From Nitrosomonas communis (GTDB taxonomy: Bacteria > Pseudomonadota > Gammaproteobacteria > Burkholderiales > Nitrosomonadaceae): DNA of 64,000 bases. The notes beneath the pieces are model-generated. The model was given only the letters and a program-made list of their open reading frames with translations. It was not told where the DNA came from and did no database searches. The DNA lies in NCBI RefSeq assembly GCF_001007935.1, contig NZ_CP011451.1, positions 1,178,001 to 1,242,000 on the forward strand, read 5' to 3'. This document shows, piece by piece, positions 61,763-64,000 of the stretch. Position 1 is the first letter of the stretch. Each line of letters begins with the position of its first letter. A program made the translations under genes and the position numbers.

Positions 61763-62725
61763 ATGTCACATACCGAGCTTTACCCGGAAATCGAGCCTTA
61801 TCAACAAGGAATGCTGCCAGTCGATGCGCGGCATACCCTTTATTGGGAACAATCAGGCAACCCTAACGGTTTACCCGTCTTGTTTCTACATGGTGGCCCA
61901 GGTGCTGGATCAGCACCCAATCATCGCCGTTTCTTCGATCCCGCCTACTACCGCATCATCATTTACGATCAGCGTGGAGCGGGGCGGTCTACACCGCTGG
62001 GTGAAATTCGGGACAATACCACGCCTCATCTTATCGAGGATATCGAAACATTGCGACAATATCTGAGTATCGAACAGTGGCTGGTATTCGGCGGCTCCTG
62101 GGGCAGCACATTGGCGCTTGCATACGGAGAAGCACACCCTTCAAGTTGCCTGGGATTCATTCTGCGGGGGATCTTTCTTTGCCGCAAAAGCGAAATCGAC
62201 TGGTTTCTTTATGGACTGCGCCATTTCTTTCCAGAAGCCTGGCAAGAGTTTGTGGCACCCCTCTCCCTGCATGAACGAAAAGATATCCTTGCCGCTTATT
62301 ATCAGCGCCTGATGGACCCGGAGCCCGCCATCCATATGCCTGCCGCCCGTGCATGGGGTCGTTATGAAGGCAGATGCTCCACTTTGCTGCCCAGTCCGGA
62401 AACCGTCAATTATTTTACAAGTGATACGGTTGCGCTCGGGCTTGCACGCATGGAAGCCCATTATTTCAGTCATGATATCTTCTTGCCACACAATGCGTTG
62501 CTGGATAATGTCAAAAAACTGCACGGCATGCCTGCTACCATCGTGCAGGGACGTTATGATGCCGTTTGTCCCATCATCAGCGCAGATGACTTAACCCATG
62601 CCTGGCCTCAAGCCGAATATGTCATTATCGAGGATGCAGGTCATTCTGCATGGGAACCCGGTATTCGCTCGGCGCTGGTGCAAGCAACCGATAAGTTCAA
62701 AACCATGCTTAAGCCGCTAAAATAG
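61763..62725 (+). CDS. pip: Proline iminopeptidase
   Basis: 320-residue alpha/beta hydrolase (peptidase family S33) that releases N-terminal proline from peptides. It has LFLHGGPGAGSAPNHRRFFD, DQRGAGRSTP and the nucleophile GGSWGS (Ser112). The catalytic Asp and His are in GRYDAVCP and DAGHSAWE. AAGGATAAC precedes the ATG. It ends about 20 nt before MITE copy 6. Confidence 0.95.
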   Translation: MSHTELYPEIEPYQQGMLPVDARHTLYWEQSGNPNGLPVLFLHGGPGAGSAPNHRRFFDPAYYRIIIYDQRGAGRSTPLGEIRDNTTPHLIEDIETLRQYLSIEQWLVFGGSWGSTLALAYGEAHPSSCLGFILRGIFLCRKSEIDWFLYGLRHFFPEAWQEFVAPLSLHERKDILAAYYQRLMDPEPAIHMPAARAWGRYEGRCSTLLPSPETVNYFTSDTVALGLARMEAHYFSHDIFLPHNALLDNVKKLHGMPATIVQGRYDAVCPIISADDLTHAWPQAEYVIIEDAGHSAWEPGIRSALVQATDKFKTMLKPLK

Positions 62726-62744
62726 CTCTGCTAACTGCTGCATT

Positions 62745-62847
62745 ATTCCATCCCCCATCAAACCTGACGCGAAGGCAAAGCGCAAACCGTTCCATCATGC
62801 GGCCTGGGGAAGCCGGCCAGGTCAGATTTGATTTGGCAATGGAATAA
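62745..62847 (-). repeat. MITE-like repeat, copy 6, overlaps the bioD stop
   Basis: About 103 bp, ATTCCATCCCCCATCAAACC to TTTGATTTGGCAATGGAATA. It is more G+C-rich in the middle (GGCCTGGGGAAGCCGGCCAG), so it is a diverged copy. The last codons of bioD lie within it. Confidence 0.85.
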
Positions 62848-63508
62848 GAAGCTGCGAGATATCGAGCAACTCAGCATATTCTCTTGCCTCTATTTGTTCA
62901 TTAAACGGCAAAACACCAAGCAGAGGACAATTCAGGCGCTGTTGCAAGGCACGAATGTTTTCTGCTTGGCATTCCATATGAGGATCAATCTGGTTAGCTA
63001 CCCAGCCTGCCAGGGTTAACCCGCTTGCATGAATAGCCCGGGCAGTCAACAAGGCATGGTTGAGACAACCCAGCCGCAATCCTACTGTCAGTATCACAGG
63101 TAATTTCAATGCGCGCGCCAAATCGCTGCTATCGTAGCGGTCATCCAGCGGCACCAGAAATCCCCCGACCCCTTCGACAATGACCATTTCTGCCATTTGC
63201 CACAGCACTTGAAAAGCCCGTTGAACAGTTGCAATATCAATCACGAGACCCGCTTGCTCAGCTGCGATATGCGGTGCCATCGGCTGCACTAACGCATAAG
63301 GATTAATCCATTTACGTGCTGCTGATAGGTTGCTGGCTTCAACAAGACGTTCCACGTCCATCCATTTACCGTTTTCGCACCCTGCTGCGATTGGCTTCAT
63401 CCCAATCACCGATTTACCTGCCCTGGCAAATGCATATAGCAACGCGCAACTTGTGAGAGTTTTACCTACAGCGGTATCCGTACCGGTTACGAAGTAGCCT
63501 GCGGGCAT
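62822..63508 (-). CDS. bioD: Dethiobiotin synthetase
   Basis: 228 residues from the ATG at 63508 (MPAGYFVTGTDTAVGKTLTS). It makes dethiobiotin from 7,8-diaminopelargonic acid, CO2 and ATP. The P-loop is GTDTAVGKT; MKPIAAGCE and VEGVGGFLVPLDD are the other conserved parts. The open frame reads on upstream into MITE copy 7, which is not native coding. At the 3' end the last residues (LIPLPNQI) and the TGA stop come from MITE copy 6. The original C-terminus has therefore been replaced or trimmed, though total length stays normal. Confidence 0.93.
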   Translation of the reverse strand: MPAGYFVTGTDTAVGKTLTSCALLYAFARAGKSVIGMKPIAAGCENGKWMDVERLVEASNLSAARKWINPYALVQPMAPHIAAEQAGLVIDIATVQRAFQVLWQMAEMVIVEGVGGFLVPLDDRYDSSDLARALKLPVILTVGLRLGCLNHALLTARAIHASGLTLAGWVANQIDPHMECQAENIRALQQRLNCPLLGVLPFNEQIEAREYAELLDISQLLIPLPNQI

Positions 63509-63516
63509 AGTGTTTA

Positions 63517-63619
63517 ATTCCATTGCTAAATCAAAACCGACTTGGTCGGCTTCCCCTTGCCGCATGATGGATACTGTCTGCAGCTCGCCTTCGCGTCATG
63601 TTTGATTGGGGATTGAAAT
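63517..63619 (+). repeat. MITE-like repeat, copy 7, between bioC and bioD
   Basis: 103 bp, ATTCCATTGCTAAATCAAAA to GTTTGATTGGGGATTGAAAT. It begins 8 bp upstream of the bioD start and ends 6 bp after the bioC stop, so it fills the bioC-bioD gap. Confidence 0.88.
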
Positions 63620-63625
63620 AACCAT

Positions 63626-64000
63626 TTATTCCAGACCGAGCTTCCGTCTGGTTTCTGGATTGAGAACCGCTTGTCGTGGCTCTGGTTTCCAGGCATGCCC
63701 ATAGACCACTTCGAAGGTCGCCGGCAGCCTGCCAGCCTGACGGAATGATTCGTAATGTTTCACGACTTGCTGCCATCTCCCTTTCCCAGTCAGGCCTCGC
63801 TGTCTGCCATGTGTCACATTATGCGCACCGATGGTTTTAAGATCACGCATGATATCCATCACTTCCTGGTAAGTGAGCGTTATGTATTCCATATCCATGA
63901 CAGGCGTGGCAAAGCCGCTATACACCAGCAGATCGCCGATATCGTGCATATCCATAAAACGATTGATATGGTTGTAACTGTCCACTGTTTTAAAGGCCTG
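63626..64000 (-). CDS. bioC: Malonyl-ACP O-methyltransferase, C-terminal part
   Basis: The last 124 codons, running off the right edge of the window (frame open through QAFKTVDSYNHINRFMDM). BioC methylates malonyl-ACP to start the pimeloyl moiety of biotin. HDIGDLLVYSGFATPVMDME, YQEVMDIMRDLKTIGAHNVT and GRQRGLTGKGRW are strong BioC signatures. bioD follows in the same direction, separated only by MITE copy 7. Confidence 0.94.
   Translation of the reverse strand, partial: QAFKTVDSYNHINRFMDMHDIGDLLVYSGFATPVMDMEYITLTYQEVMDIMRDLKTIGAHNVTHGRQRGLTGKGRWQQVVKHYESFRQAGRLPATFEVVYGHAWKPEPRQAVLNPETRRKLGLE

Noticed and set aside
63509..63565. Upstream extension of bioD
   Set aside because: It is translated MITE copy 7 sequence; BioD proteins start just before YFVTGTD.

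Overview
The window is most likely chromosomal DNA of a betaproteobacterial ammonia oxidizer of the genus Nitrosomonas. The strongest evidence is an ammonia monooxygenase cluster, amoC-amoA-amoB-amoE-amoD, at 0.4-4.9 kb. Gene orders typical of betaproteobacteria support this (hfq-hflX-hflK-hflC-DUF2065-hisZ-purA, petABC-sspAB, ilvIHC-psd-pssA-leuA, tldD-nitrilase-yhdP against glnE), as does a di-heme cytochrome c peroxidase of the Nitrosomonas type. I do not assign a species. Intergenic DNA is AT-rich and full of insertion-sequence relics and small palindromic repeats. || Layout. 0.2-4.9 kb: amo cluster on the minus strand, with a hairpin between amoC and amoA, a terminator between amoB and amoE, and a hairpin after amoD. 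The amoB reading frame is broken in its signal-peptide region, and AmoA has an extra N-terminal hydrophobic segment. 5.5-14.3 kb: accessory zone with a dead IS30-type transposase split by a small repeat, an intact IS5-type element, an orphan fliA, an IS3 element, an IS630 wreck, another transposase scrap and a large IS5-type element. 14.6-18.4 kb: tRNA-Thr(UGU), sspB-sspA and the cytochrome bc1 operon (petABC). 19.1-24.4 kb: IS4-type fragment, secA and a secreted Cys-rich small protein. 24.8-31.2 kb: hfq to purA cluster. 31.4-38.2 kb: ilvA, cytochrome c peroxidase, rppH, proS, a lytic transglycosylase and a TlpA-like thioredoxin. 38.2-45.2 kb: branched-chain amino acid genes (ilvI, ilvH, ilvC, leuA) enclosing psd and pssA. 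45.5-55.0 kb: tldD, nitrilase, yhdP, and glnE on the plus strand. 55.2-58.6 kb: type IV pilin and its assembly ATPase, separated by a REP/RAYT module and a duplicated scrap of the ATPase gene. 58.9-64 kb: usp, terC-like, patatin, proline iminopeptidase, bioD and the 3' end of bioC. || How the genes work together. Amo oxidizes ammonia to hydroxylamine, and the electrons later recovered from hydroxylamine pass through the quinone pool to the bc1 complex encoded here. The ilv/leu genes make branched-chain amino acids; psd and pssA make phosphatidylethanolamine; hfq, hflX and hflKC act in RNA and membrane-protein quality control; glnE tunes nitrogen assimilation; bioC and bioD belong to biotin synthesis. 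|| The most distinctive non-coding structure is a family of about 103-bp terminal-inverted-repeat elements (MITE-like), with seven copies in both orientations. One sits inside a transposase relic. Two bracket bioD so closely that one supplies its stop codon. The items most worth following up are the amoB frameshift, the extended AmoA with a coupled upstream mini-ORF, the MITE family, the REP/RAYT block with its duplicated flank, and a possible leader-peptide attenuator upstream of leuA.
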